Of a stretch of DNA of 64,000 nucleotides, positions 25,101 to 37,565 are shown piece by piece. Each line of letters opens with the position of its first letter. Positions within the stretch are counted from its first letter, which is position 1. Source of the DNA: Trichopria drosophilae (taxonomy: Eukaryota > Arthropoda > Insecta > Hymenoptera > Diapriidae); assembly GCA_030407085.1 (NCBI GenBank), contig CM059582.1, forward strand, positions 18,147,501 to 18,211,500, written 5' to 3'. A program made the position numbers and the translations under genes. Under the pieces are notes generated by a model. It was not told the origin of the DNA and did no database searches. It was given only the letters and a program-made list of their open reading frames with translations.

Positions 25101-27568
25101 TAATAGAGTTGGACCTCGAAATAGTTGCCTTATTGTTGCAACTTTATCCTGCACAGTGACTTGGATAAAATATTTCGCCGTGCATCCTAATCGATTCATA
25201 TTTGCCCTTATCGGTCAAATGGCTTTAGCACCATGTGTGATTTTTGTAAATCAACTTTCGACAATGTTGGCCTCTCATTGGTTCGGAGTAAACGAAGTGT
25301 CAACTGCAACGAGCATTGCATGCCTTGGCGTAATACTTGGAGTGGGCGTTTCCAACTTTCTCACTCCTAAATTTATCCAAAATCATGAAAATTTACTTGA
25401 CATTGAGCAAGACATGAGTCGTTACTTCTTAGCAATCGCCATTTCTAATACTGTACTTAGTATTATTGTATTTATATGTAAGCATTACTCAAAATATTAA
25501 TGTTTACAGCAAAGTTTTACTTCCTAATGGAAATTTTCATTTAATTTTTGTTTTGAATTTTGGCGCCGCCGTTTGGGCGCCGCCGTTTTGGCGCGGATTA
25601 TTTTGGTGCTAGGATGTTTTGGTCCCGCCATTTTGGCGCCACTGGTTTTTTAAATAAGCTAGAGGTCCATAAATAAACCACGTAACGTTTTTTTTCGATC
25701 ATTATTAGACCCTACCTCCTCCCACGTAATACCATGCAGACATTAAATTTTAAATATTTTAGTAAAGCTGATGTGACATTTCGTATTTATGGTGACCGGA
25801 CTTGAGATTTCCCTGGAAGGAATTTCCTCGTCAGAATTTTCCCGGTCAAAATTTCTCTGGACAGTCATATTTTGATAAGCATTATTAGAGGTAGGCGGGG
25901 TCCCAACTGCTTAGGTTAGATTAGGTTTAGGTCACGCATATGCATTATTAGGGATAGGCGGAGTTCTGACTGGTTTGGTTAGATTAGTATCGAAGCATTA
26001 CCATTTTTTCTTTTCCCCCATTTTACTATGCATATTTTAATCTAAAATGAATCTCGTGCCCAAAACCAGGGTCAAATAGTCATGCGCCAAAATGTCGGAG
26101 CTAAAATGTCGGAGCCAAAATGTCGGAGCCAAAATGTCGGAGCCAAAACGTTTGACGCCAAAATAGAGGGGCTAGAACGCTCTGGCGCCAAAAGGACTGT
26201 ATCTATGTTATATTATTTATCACTTTAGTATATTTATTAATGAAAGTTTAAGAGACGTAATATTGACATTAATTATAATTTATAAAATAGGGTTTGATAA
26301 TAAACCAAAATTACCTCCTACTCGTGCCAGACTTGTACAGATGCATTTGAGACACAATGCAAATTTTAAGGAAACACTGAAACGACTGCTGCTAAACAAA
26401 AATTTTTTACTACTATGGACTGCTCATGGACTTGGTATAGGATATGTCAATTCTGCGGTGATATTAATTCCTTTATTTGTTTCAAATATTGAGGTGAGGA
26501 TACATTTATATTTTTGTTTACAATATTACCTGAAAATTAAAATATAACATTGTATTGTACTGATAACAGGATGGGAAACAGCATGTTGGTAATTTCGCAT
26601 TAACGGTTTCACTTTCTGGAATGGTTGGTACGCTATTTATTGGTCTAATACTTGATAGATGTAAAAAGTATCGGTAGGTATACGTCGAATAAAGTAAGCA
26701 ATTACCCGTATAACGAATAATTTTATAATGTTCGACTATATTTGGAATTTTAGAGAAGTACTCATCACTATTTATGTTTGTTTCGTCATTGGAGAAGGAA
26801 TGTTGGCAGGTTTACTCTACACTGGGAATCGTTGGTTGCTTTATTTTGGATGGGCATTTTTTGGGTGTGTATTAATTCATTGTTTTACTTCCAATTTGTA
26901 TTATTTATAAAAAATTTGTTACAAAAGATTACGTTGAAAATGGGTTTGTTTTGGTTAATGTCCTATTTCCAGTATTTCTGCATTATTACGCATGGGTAGA
27001 AGTGGTCCTTACGACCATATTGTTTAGCTATGTTTACACAACGTTGTTAACAATGATTTTTGGATTAAACCATTTTTAACATAACTGTTTATAACAATAA
27101 TTTATAAATAATAAAAATTGACAAACACAAAAACTTGGTATTTAATTTTTGGCTAATGTCTTATATTCAGCAGTTAGGTAGCAGCATTTCTGCTGTACCA
27201 ACCATGGGTTTTAATGAGCTAATAATGACGCATGCGTTTATATTACGTTTTTTATTTTCAGGTTTTTTGGACTTGCATATTTTACTGCTTCACTGGATTC
27301 AAGTGTTGAAATTACATATCCCGAATCAGAGGCATTTTCGACATCATTAATGTGTGTTGCGAACACACTGTATGGAATATTTATAGGAGTAGTCGCCACA
27401 AAATTATTAGAGAATGGACTCCACTTCGAGACTCATGTATTTTATATGCTACTTTTATTGTTCGGTTTAATCACTACAGTTCTGACGAAATATAAATGCC
27501 AAAGACAAGCTAATAATGCAAAGGGACGTGGCATTGTTATGTGCGAAATACAAAATAATACAAAGTAG
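22157..27568 (+). CDS. FLVCR-like (SLC49) major facilitator transporter, array gene A
   Basis: A membrane carrier of the FLVCR family; known members move choline, ethanolamine or heme, and the substrate here is not known. Exons: 22157-22198, 24614-24636 (a 23-nt microexon), 24702-24872, 25008-25477, 26291-26493, 26570-26673, 26754-26864, 27262-27568; 476 residues, frame kept throughout, intron phases 0,2,2,1,0,2,2. The first membrane span is about residues 43-68 (exon 3). Exon 4 encodes about five spans, with the family segments TWIKYFAV, ASHWFGVNEVSTATSIACLG and LTPKFIQNHE. Exon 5 opens with the cytosolic loop NKPKLPPTRAR. Exon 8 has VEITYPESEAFSTS and ends at TAG. The exon 1 ATG is shared by all paralogues and follows an AG acceptor-like site, so a 5' UTR exon is likely. 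A GGCGCC-rich repeat fills intron 4. Complete and apparently functional. Confidence 0.85.
22199..24613 (+). other. Intron 1 of gene A
   Basis: This 2.4-kb AT-rich intron has no recognised element. A-rich stretches at 22790-22930 include a word like CTACGTCCACGTAGTTAGTC that recalls LINE 3' ends, but it is too short to call. Confidence 0.5.
25557..26194. repeat. Inverted GGCGCCAAAA-type repeat element in intron 4 of gene A
   Basis: The left part repeats TTTTGGCGCCGCC-like words and the right part ends with GGCGCCAAAA in opposite orientation. A tandem GGAGCCAAAATGTC unit (about four copies) lies at 26092-26150. The middle contains two similar GGGATAGGCGGAGTTC/AGGTAGGCGGGGTCC segments. It is non-coding, probably a composite MITE. 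Confidence 0.5.
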
Positions 27569-30190
27569 TGATTCCTTTTGTTATTTGAGAAAATGAGTTT
27601 TGTATGTAAAGATGTCTTTATAGGGTTCAATCTTCTGATGATGAGACTGAGGAATTCGACAAATATAGTCCTTGATCACCTTCCGTTTACTTTAACGTCC
27701 GATCAAATTCATCGTGACCACTATATTATCTCTGCTCATTTTTCTCCATTCTCATTTGCTGAATTCTGCGAATTTATTGTTAAAGAAGGTTTGTATAAGA
27801 ATATAGTTAGAATTTAGGGTCATTAATTCCGTTCCTTATTTGGTTCTTTCATTTGGAACGATACATGGATGATCAACTACAGTTCTAAGAACATTGCCTT
27901 GTAATATTTGTAACGTATCAATAGTGAATGTTGATGTTAGTATTTTAAATTTAGATTCCATAGATTCAGAATGGTAATAAGATCACATTAAATAAAAGTA
28001 AGTTATTTTCTACTGATAATCGCGATATACCATATGTAAGCCATTTTGTTTTTATCAATTCAATCGTTGGTGGATCAGGTTTTGCACACACATGAAAAAA
28101 ATAGGATTGTTTGGGCAACCGCTTAGTGCTTTGAATTGTTTGCATTTGAATTAATTGTATATTAACCAATTTCTTAATGAAAATTTACTTTACTTATTAA
28201 CTATTTTCTATTTTGGATCTGAGAGCACTACGTGATTTGTTGCTCCATCCAATCCTTTTTTACTGTATATGTGTGTTACTATGTTTTTATAAATACATTC
28301 TGAGATATTACTTCTAGCCTACCACTTGCCGGAGTAGATTGCTGAGCAATTATATGCATTTGAACTCATTGCAATTCACTACACGTAAAAAAATCGTTTG
28401 TAGATTTAAGATTTCACTGTTTGAAATAAGTTATTGAGTAAACGTCTTTTCGATTTATATATTAAATAAATCTATTTGACATTGCTTAATTTATATTTAT
28501 TTACCATTTGCATATAATTCCAGCAATTGTAACACAATGGGGCAGAATTGGATGCCACTCGCTTAGGATTCGTCAGCAAGCACACATCGAACGTTGGTTC
28601 AATAAATACTAAATTCGTTCAATACTACATTTGAGTTATTAGTTATAAGAAAACGTTCTGTTATAATTAACATAAAAAATACATTATATACTTAACGCAC
28701 CACTGGGGCCAAACTGAACTTGGAGGCGAAAGAAGAAGTTAGGATGGATAAACTGATCACCTTGAGTATTAAAGAAGACCCGTATACTGAATTTGATCTC
28801 TAGAGTTTTCAAATATTTGTTTTTCCTATTAATAAATATTGTTTATCTTGCGGAAATTGTGCGAGATCTGTGTACGAGACCATGTTATATATTTGGTTAA
28901 ATTAAAATTGAATGATAAAATCAATATTTTTTGTTATCTCATCAATATTTATGTTTGGCATTAAAGTATGTTGAATTTTGGAAAGTTTCAATGATTCACT
29001 AACTGCAATCGTAATCTCAGTGCCTTCTTTTGGACGATCATGAATCCCATGACTCTTTGGAATCGTTACAGTTTTCTCGAGACAATGGAATTTATGTTAT
29101 ATAAATTCCTCTTTATTGTTTTCCAACCATCGGAACTTAGCTGCTTTGGTTAATTTGAAACTGCTATTAACAACATTTTCAATTATTTATGCGAATATGT
29201 TCAGGATGCGTTACGGGTATGGATCATCGAATCCAAGTTTTTGAGGAAGACTAACAATAAGTAATTGCAAAACAAATGACATATTCCAAATTCAAGTTCA
29301 GTCAGGTTATGCTGGTCCAGAGTTTTTGTGTCATATAAACTGTAAAAAAAAAGTTTTAAATGAAGGGCGCTATAGGCTTTATTTAAAATGTAATAAGAAC
29401 AAGACGAATTAGAAAAGGATATACTTATGCAATGGCTTATTTTATGACTATTTAAAATCTAATAATTTTATGAATTTTACAGTGTACCTGATATATTTGC
29501 AATACTGATTCTAAAATTGTGAATGTTGCTACTTTTATAATAATGTTACCAAATATTCTACATCTGGTTTATTTAGAAATTCAAAAAAATTAATACATTC
29601 GCATAGTTAGGAATGGAAATATTTTCATTATATGAAAAATTACAAATGTTAGTCCTTGATCGTCTACTGTTTTCATCAACGTACAATAAAATTCATTGTG
29701 ATCATTATCTCTGCATTAATTTTAAAGTCAGCTCTATCTCTGAAAAATATTTGCTATGTAAACCTGAAAATTATTTTTTTTGTACATTACCTACTTGAAT
29801 TATAACAAATTTGAATCTCTTTTCAAACATCGAGTAATAATAACATACTTTAGTTTCGAAAACTCTTACATTGTCAGTATAGTGATTATACTATCAGCAT
29901 AGTGTAAATGAGTTTGAAGGCAAACGCGTTTAAGAAACAACTTTAGTTAAAATTGATTAGTTTTTAGTAACTAATATATTACATGTTGAATTATTACAGA
30001 CGTGTGTGCGTGTACTCAGCTACATATATAAATTCACGATTACCATCAGACCTATAAATCAACAGTTTAGTCAAGCGTAAAATCTGAATGTTTCCTTAAA
30101 CAATATTATTTAATTAAATTAGTCAAAAGTCTCCATGCTGACAAATACTGAAAGAAATATATTCTGATATATACCGGTGGCTTCTAGAAT
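27569..30190. other. Spacer between genes A and B
   Basis: No exon is recognised. A segment just downstream of gene A (27664-27737) recurs in diverged form at 29649-29717, in the same orientation. Both contain TAGTCCTTGATC and ATTCATYGTGA followed by TTATCTCTGC. The promoter of gene B should lie at the right end of the spacer. Confidence 0.45.
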
Positions 30191-33100
30191 ATGGCAGATG
30201 ACGATTTTCCACAGTTTACAACATTTGTGAACGTAACTAAATTAATTTATAACTTCATATTATTTACATCATATACATTACAAACTTTCGAATAATTATT
30301 GGTATAATTACTTCATTATACTCTCAAAAAAGTAAATCGTGATTAGAAATAATTCACAAACGTTCGAGTTTCAAAAGACGATGGTCACTAAATTCCGCGT
30401 TCGATTTAAATATTCAATTGTACCATATGTAAAAATGAATTATTGTATATATTCAATTCCATTAAGTGGTCTTTTTTGAACGTTTCAAAACCTAAAGTAT
30501 AAGTACGGCAATTAATAAAAAATGTTAATTAGTAAAACATTTATTCTTTGTTCGAAATTTTGTTTTTATGGTAAGCATTATTCTGAGTTTCCCAGATAAC
30601 AATTCGTTAGTGGATCATTTAAATTCACTTTTTGGCTAATCACAAATTCGCTGTTAGTGGTTCAAAAATCACAATTGGCACGAATGAGTACTTTCTGATC
30701 CATGCGTCAGTAAAGTAGACACTTGGTTTTAGGCCGTAAAGTGTGATTTTACGGACTGGTTTCCGCTATTTGCGGACTAAAAAAAGTCTGTAAAGTGCCT
30801 GCTTTGCGATCAGTATATCAAAAATTAGCGTTCGCTCCTCGGCTGTAAGATTTTACGGCCTCGTTTGGAGGTTGTGGAATCGTCTGGACCAGCTTTACCG
30901 GTTTTCGGACGCACAATCTCCAGTCAGTGCGTAAAATTTAATTTTACGGCCAAGGACCGAAAAGTACTATTCTCATCACTATTTACCTAGTGTTTCAGCA
31001 TCACTATTTTGTGATGTAATATTTTATGATCAATATAGCAGTAGTCCCTTTGAATCTAATTTAACGAGTCTAATTTTTCGATCCTAGTCTCTGTACCACG
31101 GTTTTGTATCCTGTCATAGATTTCTTTTGATCTGTAGGAGGCAATTTATCGACCATATGAAAAAAGTTCACCTTTCAATTTAAAAACGTACTGTTTTTTC
31201 GAGGTTTTTGCCATTCCGGGAACCATATTGAAAAAAAGATTAAAGGAAAATGGGGTTTTTTATTCAGAAAGAGCAGAGACGAAACCTATAAGTTATGCAC
31301 TTGTACAAAAATTCCTTCACCCTATATATGAAAATTAGTTTCTTAAAACACAAATTTTTATAAAGCCTGAATCTAGCAGTTCGAAATGATGACGGTAGAT
31401 TCGTCGACTTTGAATCGGCTATTTTGAATTTCGAAATGTTTTCGTCACATTGCTGGTTCGATTTTTAAACATATTATGAATATCCGTCTGTCATTTTGGA
31501 TTCGCCATTTTGATTTGTGGAATTTCGGATTCAGATTCGAATTCAGTTCTTACATAATCCATTTTGTAGTTATTTTTATGATTGCATGTGAAGCGGTAGA
31601 GTACTTTTGGATCGTGTCAATGCATTTTTTGAGTTTTTTACGCCGCTTAGACGCCATATATAAATCGCCATTTTGAAATTTAAAAACACCCAACGGAATC
31701 AAAAAGACAATCTGAGTTCATTTTTCCAATATGATTGTGCATTTGTAAATCAAACCAATTAGGGGAGCTGTGGTGCTTGGTTTGAAATATAATATATGTA
31801 TATGCTTATTTATTTTGTTAATACTGTTTGTTTGAACACTATAAAAACATATGTCGGAAACGTTAGTTTTTAAACGCCTTTGAGAAATTTTGATAAAAAT
31901 TGTTAGTTAACATTTTTGGTATTGACTTTTCTTTTAGTTTGTTTAGTTTAGGTAATTGAAATTAAGAGTCGCCGTTATTTTTTTTGAGCGTATACTAATA
32001 ATGGATAAAGCAAAAATTTCTTAAAAAATTAAAAATATTACCAGAAGGTACAAATGACTATTAAATTTCGAATTTGTAATCTGATTCAATATTTTTGGTA
32101 AATTTTGCACTATTAATTAAGTATAAATTCAAGCACTACATGTCATTGGAAACCTTTACAGAGACCTAATGGAGAATCGGGAAGGTATTATTCTAATTTT
32201 AACTAAATGAATTTATAAATTCATAAAGATACCTGTATAATTTAAGAATTTATAATTACAGACTAACAGAGCGTCTTGGCAATTCTTCATTAACAAATAA
32301 CAACACAGAAGAATCCTACGAAACGAAAGTATATTTTAAAAGATGGATTATTCTTATATTATATGTTCTTTTGTCAATTTCAAGCAATTTTCATTGGATG
32401 CAATATACAATTATCGTCGATATTGTATCAAGGTAATAAACAAATTTTACGAATTTAAATTATCCAGTTTGTCCGTTATTTAAACCGAATAATTTTGTTT
32501 GCTACGAAGAAGTTCCATGATCATTTTTGGCATAATTTCTTTTACTAAAAATTGGCCCATATTACAGTTTATTTCCATCACTTTTCACAAAATATTGTTT
32601 CTTATTTACGTATCTTTTATAAATCAATTATTGTATTTTTTTATGTATTTAATGGAAATTGTCAATGATTTACAAATTTATATATGCCTAATAATTGAAT
32701 GTAAGAAAATAATTAATATATTCAAAGATTTAAAAATTTCAAACTATCGGATCTAATGTGGCGTATGTATAATAGATTACCGCAACTTAAAAATGTTTAT
32801 TTCTATAGATTTGTAGGTGTGCTGCATGAAATCAATGCTATGAATAATTTTTATCAAAAATTTAAAAGACGTGATTTTTAAAGTTTAATCCTAAACATTG
32901 CCAAGTTTTAGTAGAAGTAATTAGGCCATGAGATTTAAGGTCTGATGCGATCCGGCAGTTCTTTTGCAGCGAAACTAAGAAAAAATATAATGTACATACT
33001 TAATATGTTTTTAGTTTTCTTGACATTCTGCCTTCCTTTACATAGCATTATTAAAACAATAACAAATTATGTCCAAAAACGTACATCAGATACGAAATGA

Positions 33101-36013
33101 ACACACCTAAAAACTATAGGAACTTGAGTTTTATAAATATCTATCTAAAATACCTATAACAATATTGAGAACGAAACGCGTTTACAAACTGTGTAGTTTT
33201 GTGACCAAATAGATTAATTAGAGGATAAGTACTACTAATGGTGTCATTGATTAAAATCTTTTTATGATTCCTGACAGATATTATGGCGCATCTATCCTTG
33301 CTGTTCAATGGACGGCACTTACAATCAACGTTCTGAATGTCATTGGATTATTTCCGCTATTGTATTTAGGAAATAAAATTGATCTTCGACGTACATGCCT
33401 CCTCATTGCTGCATTATCGTGCACGGGATCATGGATAAAATATTTCGCAGTGTCACCAAATCTATTTCTTTTAATCATTATTGCTCAAATCGTGGTAGCA
33501 CCTAGCATGATACTCTGCTGTCAACTTTCAACAATGGTTGCATCTCAGTGGTTTGGAACTAACGAAGTATCAACTGCAACAAGTATTGCGTGTCTTGGTA
33601 CCATCGTGGGAATTGGATTTTCTAATTTAATCCCGCCAATATTCATTGAAAATCACGAAAATTTACTTGAAATTGAACAGAATATGAGTCGCTTCTTTTT
33701 GGTGATAGCAATTTTGAACATTGCACTTACTATCGCTGTATTTCTATGTACGTTGCTTTATATTATCTGACGTTACACATCAATATATTACAAGACAAAT
33801 ATATTACACCTAAATATAATACATTCTTAAAATGTCATCTTGCTGCAAGCTGAATCCTCTTACCGGACGTAAAAATCTTCTTGTTATATAATCAAGATGA
33901 TATAACACTTGCTGTAAGTGGATTTCTGCTTGCGTCAATAGGACTCAAGAGAACTATTTTAAGAGTGCACAGGACTAAAATCTTACTTTTTAGAATATTA
34001 CATCACTGAACACAAAAAAACATCGCAAAAAATATGCACATAAAAAAACATCGCAAATTGTTGGAGATCACTAAAAATCATTTGTGGAATTACACTATTT
34101 TTTTATTTTTCTCATATTTTTCAATAATACACGGTACCACAATCCGTGACAGATAATAGTGGAATAATAGTTTATTTCAAAATGGCGGCCAAAAAATACA
34201 AAGCACAATTTTATTTTTAAATAGTTAAAAAAAAATAAACGTTCGCAATAAACATCAACCTAGACATGATCAGTGGCTAACAGGTGTTAATTGTTAATAT
34301 CGATGAGATAAACAATTAATTCTATGCCATGTTAGTGTAAAAAATTTTAAAAATGCAAATAATTCAATATTTCAGCAATTTTTCTGTATACTTCGACGGT
34401 ATTTTAAATTAAATAGCTTCTCGTGATCTATATGCAAAAATATGAAAAATGCTGAACATCAATAACATTGTCGTATTTTTACAGCCATTTTGATATCCAC
34501 CATTTTATTTTACATTTATTTTCTGTGTAAGATCATATGACATCCATGAATTTTTGGGAGATTGACAACGGTAAATGTGAAATATTGAAGAATTTTGACC
34601 ATTTATGACAATGACAAGATCGTTTATGTTCGTCGTTCACTATATTCATTTTACTAAGAAGAAATAATAATATTTTTTTAATTGCAGGGTTTGAAAATAA
34701 ACCGAAATTACCACCAAGTCGAGCAAGACTTCTACAAATGCGTTTGAGAAAAAACGTATGTTTCATAGAAAGTCTAAAACGACTGCTACGAGATAAAGAT
34801 TTTTTATTACTTTGGGTTGCTCATGGACTTGGTTTTGGGTACATGAATAGTATTTTGCTGTTAATTCCACTATTTGTTTCGAAACTTGAGGTAAGATAAA
34901 GCGCACGTAATGGTGTTTGTTTACAAACGAAGTTTTATTTTATTGTTCAGAATCATCAGAATGTACTAGTAGGAACGTATGCGGTAACCAGGTCAGTGTT
35001 TGGGATTTTTGGGATGGCAGTTTTTGGACGAGTACTTGATAAAAGTAAAAAATTTAGGTACGTGAAAATAATGGATATATGCACAAAGAATATATGAAAT
35101 TATTATGTGTAATTTGAAGCAATATTCTCCTTTCAGAGAAGTAATCATTTTCCTGTACATTTCATTGATTATTGCCGAAGGAATACTAGCTGGACTTATT
35201 TACACTAGGAGTAGATGGTTATATTATATAGCATGGGCGAATCTTGGGTAATTTTGTACATTTGATTATACACTTATGATTTCTTGTATTCAATACATCT
35301 ACATTAGGGTGGTTCAAAAATCAATTTGAAATTTATTTTTCTCCCTTCAATCGAATTCTTGTAGAATATGCAAAAAAAATGAACACGTATTTCTGCGTTT
35401 TTTGTAAATGCTATTAACAGGACGCGCACGGAGCTTGAAGTTTGTATGTTCAAAGGAATAATGCGATTTTTTCAATTTATTCGCGATAATTCGTTCTGAT
35501 ACTCAAATTAACACACTTGTTTCAAAATTCGCGGAAGTACCTTTTTTTGAAAGTCATCAGGACACAAAAGCCTTGGTTAAACCTCAAAAAAAAATTTTAT
35601 ACATGAATTTTGAATAAAAAACTGTAGACAAAAAAATCAACAAAACCATCAAATTTCTTCATTTTTGCTTCGTAACTTTTTTAAGTACTTCGTAAATTTT
35701 TAAAAATTTTCTGTAACATACTTTGAAGTTTTTTTGTATAGATTTTTCAATTCCACATTCACGCAAACAGTTTTGTCGAGATTTGATCGGTGTTTTTTGT
35801 ATGTAGAAAACGGTCAAGAAACGTTGCTTCGCAAATTTTGATATAAACTGGTTGTTCTATGAATTAGAACGAATTACCGCGAATAAAATCAAAAAGCTCG
35901 ATTCTTAATATCTTAAAAAGACAGTTACTTTGAAAATGAATAATGTAAAGAAAAATAAAAGCTGAAATTCTTATAATTTCGTTCGCCGCATCTAATAAAA
36001 TTATTTAACTAAA

Positions 36014-36051
<38 letters not shown>

Positions 36052-37565
36052 AATTTGGAAACACTCCAAATAAAAGCATATTAAATCCGCCATTTTGCGT
36101 TTTTTTAATTTTCAACGTGACTCATTTAAAAAAATAAAAAATCCGCTAAAGAGTCCGATTACAAACACCGGTTAAGTAATTTTTTGAATAAATTACGGAA
36201 TTAATATCGCTCAAGAAATAATAAATTATTCGCGACTCCAGATTTCACGTCACCTAAGATGCCTAAAGTTCAGTGTTTGATAATTCGCATAAAATTGTTC
36301 TCCTGTGTTTGCAGGTCATTCGATGTGAAACAAGGCAAGGAAAACAATGCTCAATAGCACACTAATCGCATATTTTTTGTCGGCATGATATAGCGAAAAA
36401 TAGAAAATGTCTGATTTATGTTAAAAATGACGTTGATATTGAATGTAATGCAACTCAGCAAAAACTAATCATTTTCTATTCAATTACACCTTATTTTAAT
36501 CGTAAAATCATAAGAAATTTAAAATTACGTGAGATAGAATTTTTAAAATTTTTTTGTGAAAGTTGCGAAGCAAAAATGAAGAAATTTGATGGTTTTGTTG
36601 ATTTTTTTTCAACAGTTTTTTATTCAAAATTCATGTATAACATTTTTTTTGTGTCCTGAAGACTTTCGAAAAAAGGTACTTCCGCGAATTTTGAAACAAG
36701 TGTGTTAATTTGAGTATCTGAACGAATTAATTGCGAATAAATTGAAAATATCGCATTTCTACAAGAATTCGATCGAAGGGAGAAAAAATAAATTTCAAAT
36801 TGATTTTTGAACCACCCTAATCTACGTGGAAAAAAGTTTAAAACGCAAACATGACTGGGTCTAGTGAGAAACTATCAAGTTTTATTTTTAGTTCTTCTTG
36901 TGTGAAACAGAATGCTTTAAGACTAATCCTAATCAAACGTTGGTATTATGATAGTTTTGATTTAACCATTCATTACATACCATGCAGTTAAAAATCTAAC
37001 TTACTTAATTCCAGATTTCAGTTATTTTTTGGTATTCATTAATCATTGCTTTATTCAGATGATGATAATTTCAGTAAAAATTTGCGTTGTTCACAGAAAC
37101 ATTAAATACTAAATTTTAAAAAATTGAAATTGTTAAAAATGACACATTAAACTTTTTAGAAAGTATCTTTAGTCTGGAAAAGAAATTATCACATTGTATT
37201 TTATGAATTCTAGATTTGTTGGGCTTTCCTATTGGTCGACCTCACTGGATGTAGGAGTTGAAATCACCTATCCAGAATCGGAATCATATTCTGCAGCATT
37301 GTTGGGAATGTCGAATATATTTTTTGCAATATTTATAGAAACTATTGCTACGAAGTTGCTAGAACACCAACTTGATTTAGTGACGCACGTTTTTTTCGAA
37401 TGTATTTTAGTATGCGGTTTAGTTATCACGCTTATTACTAAATATAAATATCGTAGACAATTTAGTATTACGCAGGCATGTAATAATGTCACTTCTGAAA
37501 TACAAAATGGTGTCAAGTACAAGTTTTTGGGTATTTTGAAATTGCATAAGTATGAATATTTTTAA
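30191..37565 (+). CDS. FLVCR-like (SLC49) major facilitator transporter, array gene B
   Basis: A paralogue of gene A with the same eight coding exons: 30191-30232, 32162-32184 (23 nt), 32262-32432, 33278-33747, 34688-34890, 34951-35057, 35137-35247, 37214-37565; 492 residues with no break. Exon 4 carries SWIKYFAV and SQWFGTNEVSTATSIACLG; exon 5 has NKPKLPPSRAR; exon 6 has GIFGMAVFGRVLDKSKKF; exon 8 has VEITYPESESYS. About 12 membrane spans are expected, and its location is probably the plasma membrane or an organelle membrane. Substrate unknown within the choline/heme-type family. Exon 1 encodes a short acidic N-terminus (MADDDF), directly after the acceptor-like CTTCTAG. Intron 7 is enlarged to about 2 kb by a foldback element at 35307-36817. 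The C-terminal tail is about 16 residues longer than in A. Confidence 0.85.
30233..32161 (+). other. Intron 1 of gene B
   Basis: A 1.9-kb intron. A segment at about 30715-30960 repeats words such as GTAAAGTGTGATTTTACGG in both orientations and may be a degraded MITE. A CGCCATTTTGAAT-like word near 31500 recalls the repeat core at 12-16 kb. There is no coding sequence. Confidence 0.4.
35307..36817. mobile_element. TA-flanked foldback element in intron 7 of gene B
   Basis: The left end GGGTGGTTCAAAAATCAA and right end TTGATTTTTGAACCACCC are exact inverted copies, each bordered by TA. The arms continue inward for 300-400 bp with matching blocks, for example AAATTCGCGGAAGTACC near 35523 against GGTACTTCCGCGAATTT near 36672. 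A 31-bp AT dinucleotide run lies at 36017-36047. No transposase is present. TA duplication points to Tc1/mariner-type mobilisation (inference). Confidence 0.75.
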
